Of a stretch of DNA of 64,000 bases, positions 1 through 12,930 are shown one piece after another. Position 1 is the stretch's first letter. Each line of letters opens with the position of its first letter. The DNA lies in NCBI GenBank assembly GCA_023053685.1, contig JALIGW010000061.1, forward strand, positions 2,684,001 to 2,748,000, read 5' to 3'. A program made the translations under genes and the position numbers. The notes under the pieces are model-generated. The model had not been told where the DNA came from. It did no database searches and saw only the letters and a list, made by a program, of their open reading frames with translations. The DNA is from Diadophis punctatus similis (lineage: Eukaryota; Chordata; Lepidosauria; Squamata; Dipsadidae).

Positions 1-3000
1 CAATGGAGTGAGGTTTTTTTCCCAGATACTCACAGGTCTTAGCCAGGAACTCCACCCCCAGCTTCTGTGAATTCAAACTGCAATGGAGTGAGGTTTTTTC
101 CCCCAGATACTAACAGGTCTCACCCAAGAACTCCACCCCCAGCTTCTGTGAATTCAAACTACAATGGATTGAGGTTTTTCCCCCCAGATACTCACAGGTC
201 TCAGCCAGGAACTCCACCCCCAGCTTCTCTGAATTCAAACTACAATGGAGTGAGGTTTCCCCCCCCCCAGATACTCACAGGTCTCAGCCAGGAACTCCAC
301 CCCCAGCTTCTGTGAATTCAAACTACAATGGAGTGAGGTTTTTTCCCCCCAGATACTCACAGGTCTCAGCCAGGAACTCCACCCCCAGCTTCTGTGAATT
401 CAAACTACAATGGAGTGAGGTTTCCCCCCCAGATACTCACAGGTCTCAGCCAGGAACTCCACCCCCAGATTCTGTGAATTCAAACTACAATGGAGTGAGG
501 TTTCCCCCCCAGATACTCACAGGACTCAGCCAGAAACTCCACCCCCAGCTTTTGTGAATTCAAACTACAATGGAGTGAGGTTTTTTCCCCCAGATACTCA
601 CAGGTCTCAGCCAGTAACTCCATCCCCAGCTTCTGTGAATTCAAACTACAATGAAGTGAGGTTTTTTCCCCAGATACTCACAGGTCTCAGCCAGGAACTC
701 CACGCCCAGCTTCTGTGAATTCAAATTACAATGGAGTGAGGTTTTTCCCCTCAAATACTCACAGGTCTCAGCCAGGAACTCCACCCCCAGCTTCTGTGAA
801 TTCAAACTACAATGGAGTGAGGTTTCCCCCCCCAGATACTCACAGCTCTCAGCCAGGAACTCCACCCCCAGCTTCTCTGAATTCAAACTACAATGGAGTG
901 AGGTTTTTTCCCCCCAGATAATCACATGTCTCAGCCAGGAACTCCACTCCAGCTTCTGTGAATTGAAACTAAAATGGAGTAAGGTTTATTCCCCCCAGAT
1001 ACTCACAGGTCTCAGCCAGGAACTCCACCCCCAGTTTCTGTGAATTCAAACTACAATGGAGTGAAGTTTTTCCCCCCAGATACTCACAGGTATCAGCCAG
1101 GAACTCCACCCCTAGCTTCTGTGAAATCAAACTACAATGGAGTGAGGTTTTTTTCCCAGATACTCACAGGTCTCAGCCAGGAACTCCACCCCCAGCTTCT
1201 GTGAATTCAAACTACAATGGAGTGAGGTTTTTTTCCGAGATACTCACAGGTCTCAGCCAGGAACTCGAACCCCAGCTTCTGTGAATTGAAAATACAATGC
1301 AGTGAGGTTTCCCCCCCCCCCAGATACTCACAGGAATCAGCCAGGAACTCCACCCCCAGCTTCTGTGAATTCAAACTACAATGCAGCGGGGTTTTTCCCC
1401 CCAGATACTCACAAGTCTCATCCAGGAACTCCACCCCCAGCTTCTGTGAATTCAAACCACAATGGATTGAGGTTTTGTTCCCCAGATACTCACACGTCTC
1501 AGCCAGGAACTCCACCAACAGCTTCTGTGAATTCAAACTACAATGGAGTGAGGTTTGTTCCCCCAGATACTCACAGGTCTCAGCCAGGAACTCCACCCCC
1601 AGCTTCTGTGAATTCAAACTACAATGGAGTGAGGTTTCTTCCCCCAGATACTCACAGGTCTCAGCCAGGAACTCCACGCCCAGCTTCTGTGAATTCAAAC
1701 TACAATGGAGTGAGGTTTCTTCCCCCAGATACTCACAGGTCTCAGCCAGGAACTCCACCCCCAGCTTCTGTGAATTCAAACTACAATGGAGTGAGGTTTG
1801 TTCCCCCAGATACTCACAGGTCTCAGCCAGGAACTCCACCCCCAGTTTCTGTGAATTCAAACTACAATGGAGTGAAGTTTTTCCCCCCAGATACTCACAG
1901 GTATCAGCCAGGAACTCCACCCCAGCTTCTGTGAATTGAAACTACAATGCAGTGAGGTTTTTCTCCCAGATACTCACAGGTCTCAGCCAGGAACTCCACC
2001 CCCAGCTTCTGTGAATTCAAACTACAATGGAGTGAAGTGTTTCCCCCGAGATACTCACAGGTATCAGCCAGGAACTCCACCCCAGCTTCTGTGAATTGAA
2101 ACTACAATGCAGTGAGGTTTTTCCCCCCAGATACTCACAAGCCACAGCCAGGAATTCCACCCCCAGCTTCTGTGAATTCAAACTAAAATGGATTGAGGTT
2201 TTTCTCCCAGATACTCACAGGTCTCAGCCAGGAACTCCACCCCCAGCTTCTGTGAATTCAAACTACAATGGAGTGAGGTTTCTTCCCCCAGATACTCACA
2301 GGTCTCAGCCAGGAACTCCACGCCCAGCTTCTGTGAAATCAAACTACAATGTAGTGAGGTTTCTTCCCCCAGATACTCACAGGTCTCAGCCAGGAACTCC
2401 ACCCCCATCTTCTGTGAATTCAAACTACAATGGAGTGAGGTTTCCCCCCCCCCAGATACTCACAGGTCTCAGCAAGGACCTCCACCCCCAGCTTTTGTGA
2501 ATTCAAACTACAATGGAGTGAGGTTTTCCCGCTGATACTCACAGGTCTTAGCCAGGAACTCCACCCCCAGCTTCTGTGAATTCAAACTACAATGGAGTGA
2601 GGTTTTGTTCCCCCAGACACTCACAGGTCTCAGCCAAGAACTCCACCCCCAGCTTCTGTGAATTCAAACTACAATGGAGTGAGGTTTCCCCCCCCCCAGA
2701 TACTCACAGGTCTCAGCAAGGACCTCCACCCCCAGCTTTTGTGAATTCAAACTACAATGGAGTGAGGTTTTCCCGCTGATACTCACAGGTCTTAGCCAGG
2801 AACTCCACCCCCAGCTTCTGTGAATTCAAACTACAATGGAGTGAGGTTCCCCCCCCCCAGATACTCACATGTCTCAGCCAGGAACTCCACCCCCAGCTTC
2901 TGTGAAATCAAACTACAATGGAGTGAGGTTTTTTTCCCAGATACTCACAGGTCTTAGCCAGGAACTCCACCCCCAGCTTCTGTGAATTGAAACTACAATG

Positions 3001-3165
3001 CAGTGAGGTTTTGTTCCCCCAGATACTCACGGGTCTCAGCCAGGAAGTCCACGCCCAGCTTCTGTGAATTGAAACTACAATGGAGTGAGGTTTGTTCCCC
3101 CAGATACTCACAGGTCTCAGCCAGGAACTCCACCCCCAGCTTCTGTGAATTCAAACTACAATGGA
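1..3165 (+). repeat. Higher-order repeat A, copy 1 (window starts inside it)
   Basis: This stretch aligns base for base with 3,965-7,126 at a constant offset of about 3,961-3,964 bp, equal to 49 monomers. Differences seen are changes in C-tract length (for example near 250 and 1,315) and scattered single bases (for example CCAGTAACTCC near 612 against CCAGGAACTCC in copy 2). The order of marker monomers is the same: AAACTGCAATGG near 75, AATCACATG near 920, AAAATGGAGTAAGG near 970, CCGAGATAC near 1,235, AATGCAGCGGGG near 1,380. The match breaks at about 3,165, where this copy has GAAGTGTTTCCCCCGAG and copy 2 has the TTTTTTTCCGAG monomer. Confidence 0.9.
1235..1970 (+). repeat. Nine-monomer module M1 (first of about ten copies)
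   Basis: The module is defined by an ordered set of variants. First come CCGAGATACTC with GGAACTCGAACCCC, then GAATTGAAAATACAATGCAG, then ACAGGAATCAGCC. These are followed by AATGCAGCGGGG with AAGTCTCATCC, GGATTGAGGTTTTGT, CACACGTCTC with CACCAACAGC, and monomers with TTTGTTCCCCC and TTTCTTCCCCC. It closes with CCCCCAGTTTCTG and GTGAAGTTTTTCCC. The same order recurs starting near 5,198, 7,140, 8,999, 10,535, 11,830, 17,320, 24,033, 28,820 and 31,157, with a shortened version entering near 20,870. The module is therefore an older, well-conserved building block inside domain I. Confidence 0.88.
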
Positions 3166-3964
3166 GTGAAGTGTTTCCCCCGAGATACTCACAGGTATCA
3201 GCCAGGAACTCAACCCCAGCTTCTGTGAATTGAAACTACAATGCAGTGAGGTTTTTCCCCCCAGATACTCACAAGACTCAGCCAGGAATTCCACCCCCAG
3301 CTTCTGTGAATTCAAACTACAATGGAGTGAGGTTCCCCCCCCCAGATACTCACAGGTCTCAGCCAGGAACTCCACCCCCAGCTTCTGTGAAATCAAACTA
3401 CAATGGAGTGAGGTTTTTTTCCCAGATACTCACAGGTCTTAGCCAGGAACTCCACCCCCAGCTTCTCTGAATTCAAACTACAATGGAGTGAGTTTTTTCC
3501 CCCCAGATAATCACATGTCTCAGCCAGGAACTCCACTCCAGCTTCTGTGAATTGAAACTAAAATGGAGTAAGGTTTATTCCCCCCAGATACTCACAGGTC
3601 TCAGCCAGGAACTCCACCCCCAGTTTCTGTGAATTCAAACTACAATGGAGTGAAGTTTTTCCCCCCAGATACTCACAGGTATCAGCCAGGAACTCCACCC
3701 CCAGCTTCTGTGAATTCAAACTACAATGGAGTGAGGTTTCCCCCCCCCCAGATACTCACAGGTCTCAGCAAGGACCTCCACCCCCACCTTTTGTGAATTC
3801 AAACTACAATGGAGTGAGGTTTTCCCGCCGATACTCACAGGTCTCAGCCAGGAACTCCACCCCCAGCTTCTGTGAATTCAAACTACAATGGAGTGAGGTT
3901 CCCCCCCCGATACTCACAGGTCTCAGCCAGGAACTCCACCCCCAGCTTCTGTGAAATCAAACTA
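3166..3964 (+). repeat. Remainder of repeat A copy 1, not kept in copy 2
   Basis: About ten monomers complete the 3.96-kb period of copy 1 but are absent at the matching place after 7,126. They include a GAAGTGTTTCCCCCGAG monomer, an ACAAGACTCAG monomer, the AATCACATG / GTAAGGTTTATT pair near 3,510-3,580, and a CCCGCCGATAC monomer near 3,825. The same order recurs at about 22,160-22,800, with two monomers missing there, so this is a real inherited block rather than random shuffling. Confidence 0.75.
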
Positions 3965-6900
3965 CAATGGAGTGAGGTTTTTTTCCCAGATACTCACAGG
4001 TCTTAGCCAGGAACTCCACCCCCAGCTTCTGTGAATTCAAACTGCAATGGAGTGAGGTTTTTTCCCCCAGATACTAACAGGTCTCACCCAAGAACTCCAC
4101 CCCCAGCTTCTGTGAATTCAAACTACAATGGATTGAGGTTTTTCCCCCCAGATACTCACAGGTCTCAGCCAGGAACTCCACCCCCAGCTTCTCTGAATTC
4201 AAACTACAATGGAGTGAGGTTTCCCCCCCCCAGATACTCACAGGTCTCAGCCAGGAACTCCACCCCCAGCTTCTGTGAATTCAAACTACAATGGAGTGAG
4301 GTTTTTTCCCCCCAGATACTCACAGGTCTCAGCCAGGAACTCCACCCCCAGCTTCTGTGAATTCAAACTACAATGGAGTGAGGTTTCCCCCCCAGATACT
4401 CACAGGTCTCAGCCAGGAACTCCACCCCCAGATTCTGTGAATTCAAACTACAATGGAGTGAGGTTTCCCCCCCAGATACTCACAGGACTCAGCCAGAAAC
4501 TCCACCCCCAGCTTTTGTGAATTCAAACTACAATGGAGTGAGGTTTTTTCCCCCAGATACTCACAGGTCTCAGCCAGGAACTCCATCCCCAGCTTCTGTG
4601 AATTCAAACTACAATGAAGTGAGGTTTTTTCCCCAGATACTCACAGGTCTCAGCCAGGAACTCCACGCCCAGCTTCTGTGAATTCAAATTACAATGGAGT
4701 GAGGTTTTTCCCCTCAAATACTCACAGGTCTCAGCCAGGAACTCCACCCCCAGCTTCTGTGAATTCAAACTACAATGGAGTGAGGTTTTCCCCCCCAGAT
4801 ACTCACAGCTCTCAGCCAGGAACTCCACCCCCAGCTTCTCTGAATTCAAACTACAATGGAGTGAGGTTTTTTCCCCCCAGATAATCACATGTCTCAGCCA
4901 GGAACTCCACTCCAGCTTCTGTGAATTGAAACTAAAATGGAGTAAGGTTTATTCCCCCCAGATACTCACAGGTCTCAGCCAGGAACTCCACCCCCAGTTT
5001 CTGTGAATTCAAACTACAATGGAGTGAAGTTTTTCCCCCCAGATACTCACAGGTATCAGCCAGGAACTCCACCCCTAGCTTCTGTGAAATCAAACTACAA
5101 TGGAGTGAGGTTTTTTTCCCAGATACTCACAGGTCTCAGCCAGGAACTCCACCCCCAGCTTCTGTGAATTCAAACTACAATGGAGTGAGGTTTTTTTCCG
5201 AGATACTCACAGGTCTCAGCCAGGAACTCGAACCCCAGCTTCTGTGAATTGAAAATACAATGCAGTGAGGTTTCCCCCCCCCCAGATACTCACAGGAATC
5301 AGCCAGGAACTCCACCCCCAGCTTCTGTGAATTCAAACTACAATGCAGCGGGGTTTTTCCCCCCAGATACTCACAAGTCTCATCCAGGAACTCCACCCCC
5401 AGCTTCTGTGAATTCAAACCACAATGGATTGAGGTTTTGTTCCCCAGATACTCACACGTCTCAGCCAGGAACTCCACCAACAGCTTCTGTGAATTCAAAC
5501 TACAATGGAGTGAGGTTTGTTCCCCCAGATACTCACAGGTCTCAGCCAGGAACTCCACCCCCAGCTTCTGTGAATTCAAACTACAATGGAGTGAGGTTTC
5601 TTCCCCCAGATACTCACAGGTCTCAGCCAGGAACTCCACGCCCAGCTTCTGTGAATTCAAACTACAATGGAGTGAGGTTTCTTCCCCCAGATACTCACAG
5701 GTCTCAGCCAGGAACTCCACCCCCAGCTTCTGTGAATTCAAACTACAATGGAGTGAGGTTTGTTCCCCCAGATACTCACAGGTCTCAGCCAGGAACTCCA
5801 CCCCCAGTTTCTGTGAATTCAAACTACAATGGAGTGAAGTTTTTCCCCCCAGATACTCACAGGTATCAGCCAGGAACTCCACCCCAGCTTCTGTGAATTG
5901 AAACTACAATGCAGTGAGGTTTTTCTCCCAGATACTCACAGGTCTCAGCCAGGAACTCCACCCCCAGCTTCTGTGAATTCAAACTACAATGGAGTGAAGT
6001 GTTTCCCCCGAGATACTCACAGGTATCAGCCAGGAACTCCACCCCAGCTTCTGTGAATTGAAACTACAATGCAGTGAGGTTTTTCCCCCCAGATACTCAC
6101 AAGCCACAGCCAGGAATTCCACCCCCAGCTTCTGTGAATTCAAACTAAAATGGATTGAGGTTTTTCTCCCAGATACTCACAGGTCTCAGCCAGGAACTCC
6201 ACCCCCAGCTTCTGTGAATTCAAACTACAATGGAGTGAGGTTTCTTCCCCCAGATACTCACAGGTCTCAGCCAGGAACTCCACGCCCAGCTTCTGTGAAA
6301 TCAAACTACAATGTAGTGAGGTTTCTTCCCCCAGATACTCACAGGTCTCAGCCAGGAACTCCACCCCCATCTTCTGTGAATTCAAACTACAATGGAGTGA
6401 GGTTTCCCCCCCCCCAGATACTCACAGGTCTCAGCAAGGACCTCCACCCCCAGCTTTTGTGAATTCAAACTACAATGGAGTGAGGTTTTCCCGCTGATAC
6501 TCACAGGTCTTAGCCAGGAACTCCACCCCCAGCTTCTGTGAATTCAAACTACAATGGAGTGAGGTTTTGTTCCCCCAGATACTCACAGGTCTCAGCCAAG
6601 AACTCCACCCCCAGCTTCTGTGAATTCAAACTACAATGGAGTGAGGTTTCCCCCCCCCAGATACTCACAGGTCTCAGCAAGGACCTCCACCCCCAGCTTT
6701 TGTGAATTCAAACTACAATGGAGTGAGGTTTTCCCGCTGATACTCACAGGTCTTAGCCAGGAACTCCACCCCCAGCTTCTGTGAATTCAAACTACAATGG
6801 AGTGAGGTTCCCCCCCCCCAGATACTCACATGTCTCAGCCAGGAACTCCACCCCCAGCTTCTGTGAAATCAAACTACAATGGAGTGAGGTTTTTTTCCCA

Positions 6901-7126
6901 GATACTCACAGGTCTTAGCCAGGAACTCCACCCCCAGCTTCTGTGAATTGAAACTACAATGCAGTGAGGTTTTGTTCCCCCAGATACTCACGGGTCTCAG
7001 CCAGGAAGTCCACGCCCAGCTTCTGTGAATTGAAACTACAATGGAGTGAGGTTTGTTCCCCCAGATACTCACAGGTCTCAGCCAGGAACTCCACCCCCAG
7101 CTTCTGTGAATTCAAACTACAATGGA
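3965..7126 (+). repeat. Higher-order repeat A, copy 2
   Basis: Second copy of the roughly 49-monomer block that opens the window. It begins with the same monomer phase as base 1 and follows copy 1 for about 3.16 kb with few differences. From 3,8xx to about 5,860 it is also matched by 29,76x-31,83x at a constant offset of 25,959 bp, and from about 3,757 to 6,090 by 22,590-24,925 at offset about 18,834. This makes it the best reference copy for the block in the window. Confidence 0.9.
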
Positions 7127-8985
7127 GTGAGGTTTTTTTCCGAGATACTCACAGGTCTCAGCCAGGAACTCGAACCCCAGCTTCTGTGAATTGAAAATAC
7201 AATGCAGTGAGGTTTTCCCCCCCAGATACTCACAGGAATCAGCCAGGAACTCCACCCCCAGCTTCTGTGAATTCAAACCACAATGGATTGAGGTTTTGTT
7301 CCCCAGATACTCACACGTCTCAGCCAGGAACTCCACCAACAGCTTCTGTGAATTCAAACTACAATGGAGTGAGGTTTGTTCCCCCAGATACTCACAGGTC
7401 TCAGCCAGGAACTCCACCCCCAGCTTCTGTGAATTCAAACTACAATGGAGTGAGGTTTCTTCCCCCAGATACTCACAGGTCTCAGCCAGGAACTCCACGC
7501 CCAGCTTCTGTGAATTCAAACTACAATGGAGTGAGGTTTCTTCCCCCAGATACTCACAGGTCTCAGCCAGGAACTCCACCCCCAGCTTCTGTGAATTCAA
7601 ACTACAATGGAGTGAGGTTTGTTCCCCCAGATACTCACAGGTCTCAGCCAGGAACTCCACCCCCAGTTTCTGTGAATTCAAACTACAATGGAGTGAAGTT
7701 TTTCCCCCCAGATACTCACAGGTATCAGCCAGGAACTCCACCCCAGCTTCTGTGAATTGAAACTACAATGCAGTGAGGTTTTTCTCCCAGATACTCACAG
7801 GTCTCAGCCAGGAACTCCACCCCCAGCTTCTGTGAATTCAAACTACAATGGAGTGAAGTGTTTCCCCCGAGATACTCACAGGTATCAGCCAGGAACTCCA
7901 CCCCAGCTTCTGTGAATTGAAACTACAATGCAGTGAGGTTTTTCCCCCCAGATACTCACAAGCCACAGCCAGGAATTCCACCCCCAGCTTCTGTGAATTC
8001 AAACTAAAATGGATTGAGGTTTTTCTCCCAGATACTCACAGGTCTCAGCCAGGAACTCCACCCCCAGCTTCTGTGAATTCAAACTACAATGGAGTGAGGT
8101 TTCTTCCCCCAGATACTCACAGGTCTCAGCCAGGAACTCCACGCCCAGCTTCTGTGAAATCAAACTACAATGTAGTGAGGTTTCTTCCCCCAGATACTCA
8201 CAGGTCTCAGCCAGGAACTCCACCCCCATCTTCTGTGAATTCAAACTACAATGGAGTGAGGTTCCCCCCCCCCAGATACTCACAGGTCTCAGCAAGGACC
8301 TCCACCCCCAGCTTTTGTGAATTCAAACTACAATGGAGTGAGGTTTTCCCGCTGATACTCACAGGTCTTAGCCAGGAACTCCACCCCCAGCTTCTGTGAA
8401 TTCAAACTACAATGGAGTGAGGTTTTGTTCCCCCAGATACTCACAGGTCTCAGCCAAGAACTCCACCCCCAGCTTCTGTGAATTCAAACTACAATGGAGT
8501 GAGGTTTCCCCCCCCCCAGATACTCACAGGTCTCAGCAAGGACCTCCACCCCCAGCTTTTGTGAATTCAAACTACAATGGAGTGAGGTTTTCCCGCTGAT
8601 ACTCACAGGTCTTAGCCAGGAACTCCACCCCCAGCTTCTGTGAATTCAAACTACAATGGAGTGAGGTTCCCCCCCCCCAGATACTCACATGTCTCAGCCA
8701 GGAACTCCACCCCCAGCTTCTGTGAAATCAAACTACAATGGAGTGAGGTTTTTTTCCCAGATACTCACAGGTCTTAGCCAGGAACTCCACCCCCAGCTTC
8801 TGTGAATTGAAACTACAATGCAGTGAGGTTTTGTTCCCCCAGATACTCACGGGTCTCAGCCAGGAAGTCCACGCCCAGCTTCTGTGAATTGAAACTACAA
8901 TGGAGTGAGGTTTGTTCCCCCAGATACTCACAGGTCTCAGCCAGGAACTCCACCCCCAGCTTCTGTGAATTCAAACTACAATGGA
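7127..8985 (+). repeat. Tandem 1,859-bp block led by module M1, one internal monomer deleted
   Basis: The block restarts the sequence found from about 5,190, then runs in step with it to the end of repeat A copy 2. The next block (from about 8,986) is offset from this one by 1,859 bp, or 23 monomers. Compared with the copies at 1.2, 5.2 and 9.0 kb, the monomer carrying AATGCAGCGGGG and AAGTCTCATCC is missing between about 7,265 and 7,290, so the period here is 23 rather than 24 monomers. Confidence 0.82.
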
Positions 8986-11900
8986 GTGAGGTTTTTTTCC
9001 GAGATACTCACAGGTCTCAGCCAGGAACTCGAACCCCAGCTTCTGTGAATTGAAAATACAATGCAGTGAGGTTTTCCCCCCCAGATACTCACAGGAATCA
9101 GCCAGGAACTCCACCCCCAGCTTCTGTGAATTCAAACTACAATGCAGCGGGGTTTTTCCCCCCAGATACTCACAAGTCTCATCCAGGAACTCCACCCCCA
9201 GCTTCTGTGAATTCAAACTACAATGGATTGAGGTTTTGTCCCCCAGATACTCACACGTCTCAGCCAGGAACTCCACCAACAGCTTCTGTGAATTCAAACT
9301 ACAGTGGAGTGAGGTTTGTTCCCCCAGATACTCACAGGTCTCAGCCAGGAACTCCACCCCCAGCTTCTGTGAATTCAAACTACAATGGAGTGAGGTTTCT
9401 TCCCCCAGATACTCACAGGTCTCAGCCAGGAACTCCACGCCCAGCTTCTGTGAATTCAAACTACAATGTAGTGAGGTTTCTTCCCCCAGATACTCACAGG
9501 TCTCAGCCAGGAACTCCACCCCCAGCTTCTGTGAATTCAAACTACAATGGAGTGAGGTTTGTTCCCCCAGATACTCACAGGTCTCAGCCAGGAACTCCAT
9601 CCCCAGTTTCTGTGAATTCAAACTACAATGGAGTGAAGTTTTTCCCCCCAGATACTCACAGGTATCAGCCAGGAACTCCACCCCAGCTTCTGTGAATTGA
9701 AACTACAATGCAGTGAGGTTTTTCTCCCAGATACTCACAGGTCTCAGCCAAGAACTCCGCCCCCAGCTTCTGTGAATTCAAACTACAATGGAGTGAGGTT
9801 TTGTTCCCCCAGATACTCACAGGTCTCAGCCAAGAACTCCACCCCCAGCTTCTGTGAATTCAAACTACAATGGAGTGAGGTTTCCCCCCCCCCAGATACT
9901 CACAGGTCTCAGCAAGGACCTCCACCCCCAGCTTTTGTGAATTCAAACTACAATGGAGTGAGGTTTTCCTGCTGATACTCACAGGTCTTAGCCAGGAACT
10001 CCACCCCCAGCTTCTGTGAATTCAAACTACAATGGAGTGAGGTTCCCCCCCCCAGATACTCACAGGTCTCAGCCAGGAACTCCACCCCCAGCTTCTGTGA
10101 AATCAAACTACAATGGAGTGAGGTTTTTTTCCCAGATACTCACAGGTCTTAGCCAGGAACTCCACCCCCAGCTTCTGTGAATTGAAACTACAATGCAGTG
10201 AGGTTTTGTTCCCCCAGATACTCACGGGTCTCAGCCAGGAAGTCCACGCCCAGCTTCTGTGAATTGAAACTACAATGGAGTGAGGTTTTTTTCCCAGATA
10301 CTCACAGGTCTCAGCCAGGAACTCCACCCCCAGCTTCTGTGAATTCAAACTACAATGGAGTGAGGTTTTGTTCCCCCAGATACTCACAGGTATCAGCCAG
10401 GAACTCCACCCCCAGCTTCTGTGAAATCAAAGTACAATGGAGTGAGGTTTTTTTTCCCAGATACTCACAGGTCTCAGCCAGGACTCCACCCCCAGCTTCT
10501 GTGAATTCAAACTACAATGGAGTGAGGTTTTTTTCCGAGATACTCACAGGTCTCAGCCAGGAACTCGAACCCCAGCTTCTGTGAATTGAAAATACAATGC
10601 AGTGAGGTTTTTCCCCCCAGATACTCACAGGAATCAGCCAGGAACTCCACCCCCAGCTTCTGTGAATTCAAACTACAATGCAGCGGGGTTTTTCCCCCCA
10701 GATACTCACAAGTCTCATCCAGGAACTCCACCCCCAGCTTCTGTGAATTCAAACTACAATGGATTGAGGTTTTGTCCCCCAGATACTCACACGTCTCAGC
10801 CAGGAACTCCACCAACAGCTTCTGTGAATTCAAACTACAATGGAGTGAGGTTTGTTCCCCCAGATACTCACAGGTCTCAGCCAGGAACTCCACCCCCAGC
10901 TTCTGTGAATTCAAACTACAATGGAGTGAGGTTTGTTCCCCCAGATACTCACAGGTCTCAGCCAGGAACTCCACCCCCAGTTTCTGTGAATTCAAACTAC
11001 AATGGAGTGAGGTTTCCCCCCCCCCAGATACTCACAGGTCTCAGCAAGGACCTCCACCCCCAGCTTTTTTGAATTCAAACTACAATGGAGTGAGGTTTTC
11101 CCGCTGATACTCACAGGTCTTAGCCAGGAACTCCACCCCCAGCTTCTGTGAATTCAAACTACAATGGAGTGAGGTTCCCCCCCCCAGATACTCACAGGTC
11201 TCAGCCAGGAACTCCACCCCCAGCTTCTGTGAAATCAAACTACAATGGAGTGAGGTTTTGTTCCCCCAGATACTCACGGGTCTCAGCCAGGAAGTCCACG
11301 CCCAGCTTCTGTGAATTGAAACTACAATGGAGTGAGGTTTGTTCCCCCAGATACTCACAGGTCTCAGCCAGGAACTCCACCCCCAGCTTCTGTGAAATCA
11401 AACTACAATGGAGTGAGGTTTTTTTCCCAGATACTCACAGGTCTTAGCCAGGAACTCCACCCCCAGCTTCTGTGAATTGAAACTACAATGCAGTGAGGTT
11501 TTGTTCCCCCAGATACTCACGGGTCTCAGCCAGGAAGTCCACGCCCAGCTTCTGTGAATTGAAACTACAATGGAGTGAGATTTGTTCCCCAAGATACTCA
11601 CAGGTCTCAGCCAGGAACTCCACCCCCAGCTTCTGTGAATTCAAACTACAATGGAGTGAGGTTTTGTTCCCCCAGATACTCACAGGTATCAGCCAGGAAC
11701 TCCACCCCCAGCTTCTGTGAAATCAAACTACAATGGAGTGAGGTTTTTTTCCCAGATACTCACAGGTCTCAGCCAGGACTCCACCCCCAGCTTCTGTGAA
11801 TTCAAACTACAATGGAGTGAGGTTTTTTTCCGAGATACTCACAGGTCTCAGCCAGGAACTCGAACCCCAGCTTCTGTGAATTGAAAATACAATGCAGTGA

Positions 11901-12930
11901 GGTTTTTCCCCCCAGATACTCACAGGAATCAGCCAGGAACTCCACCCCCAGCTTCTGTGAATTCAAACTACAATGCAGCGGGGTTTTTCCCCCCAGATAC
12001 TCACAAGTCTCATCCAGGAACTCCACCCCCAGCTTCTGTGAATTCAAACTACAATGGATTGAGGTTTTGTCCCCCAGATACTCACACGTCTCAGCCAGGA
12101 ACTCCACCAACAGCTTCTGTGAATTCAAACTACAATGGAGTGAGGTTTGTTCCCCCAGATACTCACAGGTCTCAGCCAGGAACTCCACCCCCAGCTTCTG
12201 TGAATTCAAACTACAATGGAGTGAGGTTTCTTCCCCCAGATACTCACAGGTCTCAGCCAGGAACTCCACGCCCAGCTTCTGTGAATTCAAACTACAATGT
12301 AGTGAGGTTTCTTCCCCCAGATACTCACAGGTCTCAGCCAGGAACTCCACCCCCAGCTTCTGTGAATTCAAACTACAATGGAGTGAGGTTTGTTCCCCCA
12401 GATACTCACAGGTCTCAGCCAGGAACTCCACCCCCAGTTTCTGTGAATTCAAACTACAATGGAGTGAGGTTTCCCCCCGCCCCAGATACTCACAGGTCTC
12501 AGCAAGGACCTCCACCCCCAGCTTTTGTGAATTCAAACTACAATGGAGTGAGGTTTTCCCGCTGATACTCACAGGTCTTAGCCAGGAACTCCACCCCCAA
12601 CTTCTGTGAATTCAAACTACAATGGAGTGAGGTTCCCCCCCCAGATACTCACAGGTCTCAGCCAGGAACTCCACTCCCAGCTTCTGTGAAATCAAACTAC
12701 AATGGAGTGAGGTTTTGTTCCCCCAGATACTCACGGGTCTCAGCCAGGAAGTCCACGCCCAGCTTCTGTGAATTGAAACTACAATGGAGTGAGGTTTGTT
12801 CCCCCAGATACTCACAGGTCTCAGCCAGGAACTCCACCCCCAGCTTCTGTGAATTCAAACTACAATGGAGTGAAGTGTTTCCCCCGAGATACTCACAGGT
12901 ATCAGCCAGGAACTCCACCCCAGCTTCTGT
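8986..12930 (+). repeat. Series of M1-led blocks with shrinking period
   Basis: CCGAGATAC leader monomers lie at about 8,999, 10,535 and 11,830. With the earlier leaders at 5,198 and 7,140 the spacings are 1,942, 1,859, 1,536 and 1,295 bp, that is 24, 23, 19 and 16 monomers. Each block starts with M1 and ends in monomers with CAAGGACCTCC and CCCGCTGATAC, then GGAAGTCCACGCCC. Internal losses explain the shorter blocks; the block at 10,535, for example, lacks the TTTCTTCCCCC monomers that its neighbours have. The pattern fits repeated unequal exchange with deletions. Confidence 0.78.
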
